Source: Caprimulgus europaeus (Eukaryota; Chordata; Aves; Caprimulgiformes; Caprimulgidae). From it: a DNA stretch of 64,000 bases. Position 1 is the stretch's first letter. Every line of letters starts with the position of its first letter. A model generated the notes under the pieces. The model did no database searches. It was given only the letters and a program-made list of their open reading frames with translations, and was not told the origin of the DNA. The translations under genes were made by a program, and so were the position numbers. Where the stretch lies: NCBI GenBank assembly GCA_907165065.1, contig OU015539.1, forward strand, positions 13,980,816-14,044,815. Reading direction: 5' to 3'. Positions 62,951 to 64,000 of this stretch are shown here, in pieces.

Positions 62951-64000
62951 ATCATGGAATAATAATTCTTTTACTGCCCCTCTGACATGACTGCATACTT
63001 CAGTTCACAGTATTTGAAGCACGACCTGCTGCTTGAGTGGAGGGATGTTTTATCCTAATTTCCTCTACAAAGAATATTCTTCCATGAAATTTAGTATTAC
63101 TGTTTATTCTCCAACTGGATAAATTGCAGCTTCAAAGCTGTGATGTGAATGCCCATTTCATGATATGTACCGCAGTCGTTGCACATGAGCCACAGAGAAG
63201 ACAGAATTCTGAAACGTATTTAATCACGTGCTTTTTAGGGTAAGAATCAAACCTCCTTACTTTTTCTGTGTTGAAAACACTCTGGACTCCCAAACCTGGA
63301 AAAGTTCAACTTTGTTACAGTGATTTGGCTTCATTTTGTATTCCAAAGACACTGTCTTAATATCATGAAGTTGAGTGCAGCTATCGTGCTCAGGCTGAAA
63401 AGCCAGCCTTTGCTGTGCACAGTAGGTACGTACAGAGTTTCAGTGTTGGAAGATATTTTTTAGATGTGAGATATTATCCAGCCCTTATTTAATAACTACT
63501 CATTTTTTTCAATTAAAAATAGACTGGTTCCCATGATGGTTAATCTTTGATTGAAGTGAAAAGTACAAGGTTTTTTCTTATCAAGCAAGGATTTTCATTT
63601 TCAAATGAAAGGTCATATGAACATAAAAAATATTGTAATACTTGCAACTTTAGGACAACTCCAAACCAAAACAAAAAAGTGTTTTCACCAAGAGCTAGAA
63701 GTGAAGATGTTTACATTTTTTCATGTTCTATTACTTTTCAAGTTTAGAAATGTAGGAGATATTTGGAGACATCCTACACCTCCCTTTCCTTTATATCAAA
63801 CATTTACCTCAATCAAATGAAAACTGAATTTCTTCCAATTCACCCATGCAAAATGAGTCAGTGCCATCACAGTGAAGAGAATAGCCAAATTTTGCACTGA
63901 CTTCAGTAGAAGAAAGCAAGAAAAGAGAATTCAAATAACTGAACCGTTCAAACGGATGAAGACTATATAAAGTAACACAAAAAAAAACTAACTGCTTGCT
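62951..64000. other. intronic DNA, nothing recognised
   Basis: AT-rich unique-looking sequence running to the window edge. I see no exon, repeat end or RNA gene. Confidence 0.5.

Larger units (their letters stand above)
9796..64000 (-). other. SERGEF: long SERGEF intron (inferred)
   Basis: The exon at 9424-9614 has an acceptor, so upstream SERGEF exons must lie to the right. I searched by eye on the minus strand for the upstream RCC1 repeat motifs expected from the family (WG/CG-x-N-x-x-GQLG and CGSEHN types) and found none. The span is therefore most simply one intron running past the window edge. Mammalian SERGEF covers more than 200 kb with very long introns, which fits. A small divergent exon could have been missed. 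Distinct elements within the span are listed separately. Confidence 0.6.

Noticed and set aside
1-64000. tRNA, rRNA, snRNA, CRISPR or prokaryotic-style operon features
   Set aside because: Nothing resembling these was seen. The sequence is vertebrate nuclear DNA with sparse exons.

Overview
The window looks like bird nuclear DNA. It is AT-rich, gene-poor and low in repeats. The repeats I can name are avian: three degraded CR1 3' ends, each on the minus strand, near 9.65, 25.6 and 57.1 kb, and one GC-rich LTR-like block near 45.1-45.6 kb. I see no bacterial gene organisation, tRNA, rRNA or CRISPR array.

The only coding sequence I can support is one exon at 9424-9614 on the minus strand. It encodes the last RCC1-type repeat of SERGEF (secretion-regulating guanine nucleotide exchange factor, DelGEF). 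It has an intact acceptor, a phase-1 join and an in-frame stop. SERGEF reads right to left, so everything to the right is most simply read as one very long SERGEF intron. I searched that intron by eye for further RCC1 repeats and found none. In mammals the order is MYOD1 - KCNC1 - SERGEF - TPH1, with KCNC1 converging on SERGEF. The left end, where four AATAAA signals cluster on the plus strand at 337-655, could therefore be the 3' end of a KCNC1 transcript, but I see no KCNC1 coding sequence.

Layout: 1-0.66 kb, possible plus-strand 3' UTR. 0.66-9.4 kb, intergenic or SERGEF 3' region, with two tightly apposed splice-site pairs on the SERGEF-sense strand. 9.4-9.6 kb, SERGEF exon. 9.65-9.8 kb, CR1 very close to the acceptor. 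9.8-64 kb, intronic sequence holding a perfect 19-bp hairpin (17.64 kb) whose core recurs exactly at 1.38 kb, a stop-poor block ending in AATAAA plus an A-tract (about 16.4-17.05 kb), an RFX-type X-box (22.74 kb), two blocks that read like conserved non-coding regulatory DNA (36.7-37.16 and 61.93-62.95 kb), the LTR, several short tandem duplications and abrupt homopolymer junctions.

No operon-like system is present. The interest lies in the gene's 3' end, in candidate long-range regulatory DNA within a long intron next to the KCNC1/MYOD1 and TPH1 neighbourhood, and in the unexplained hairpin.
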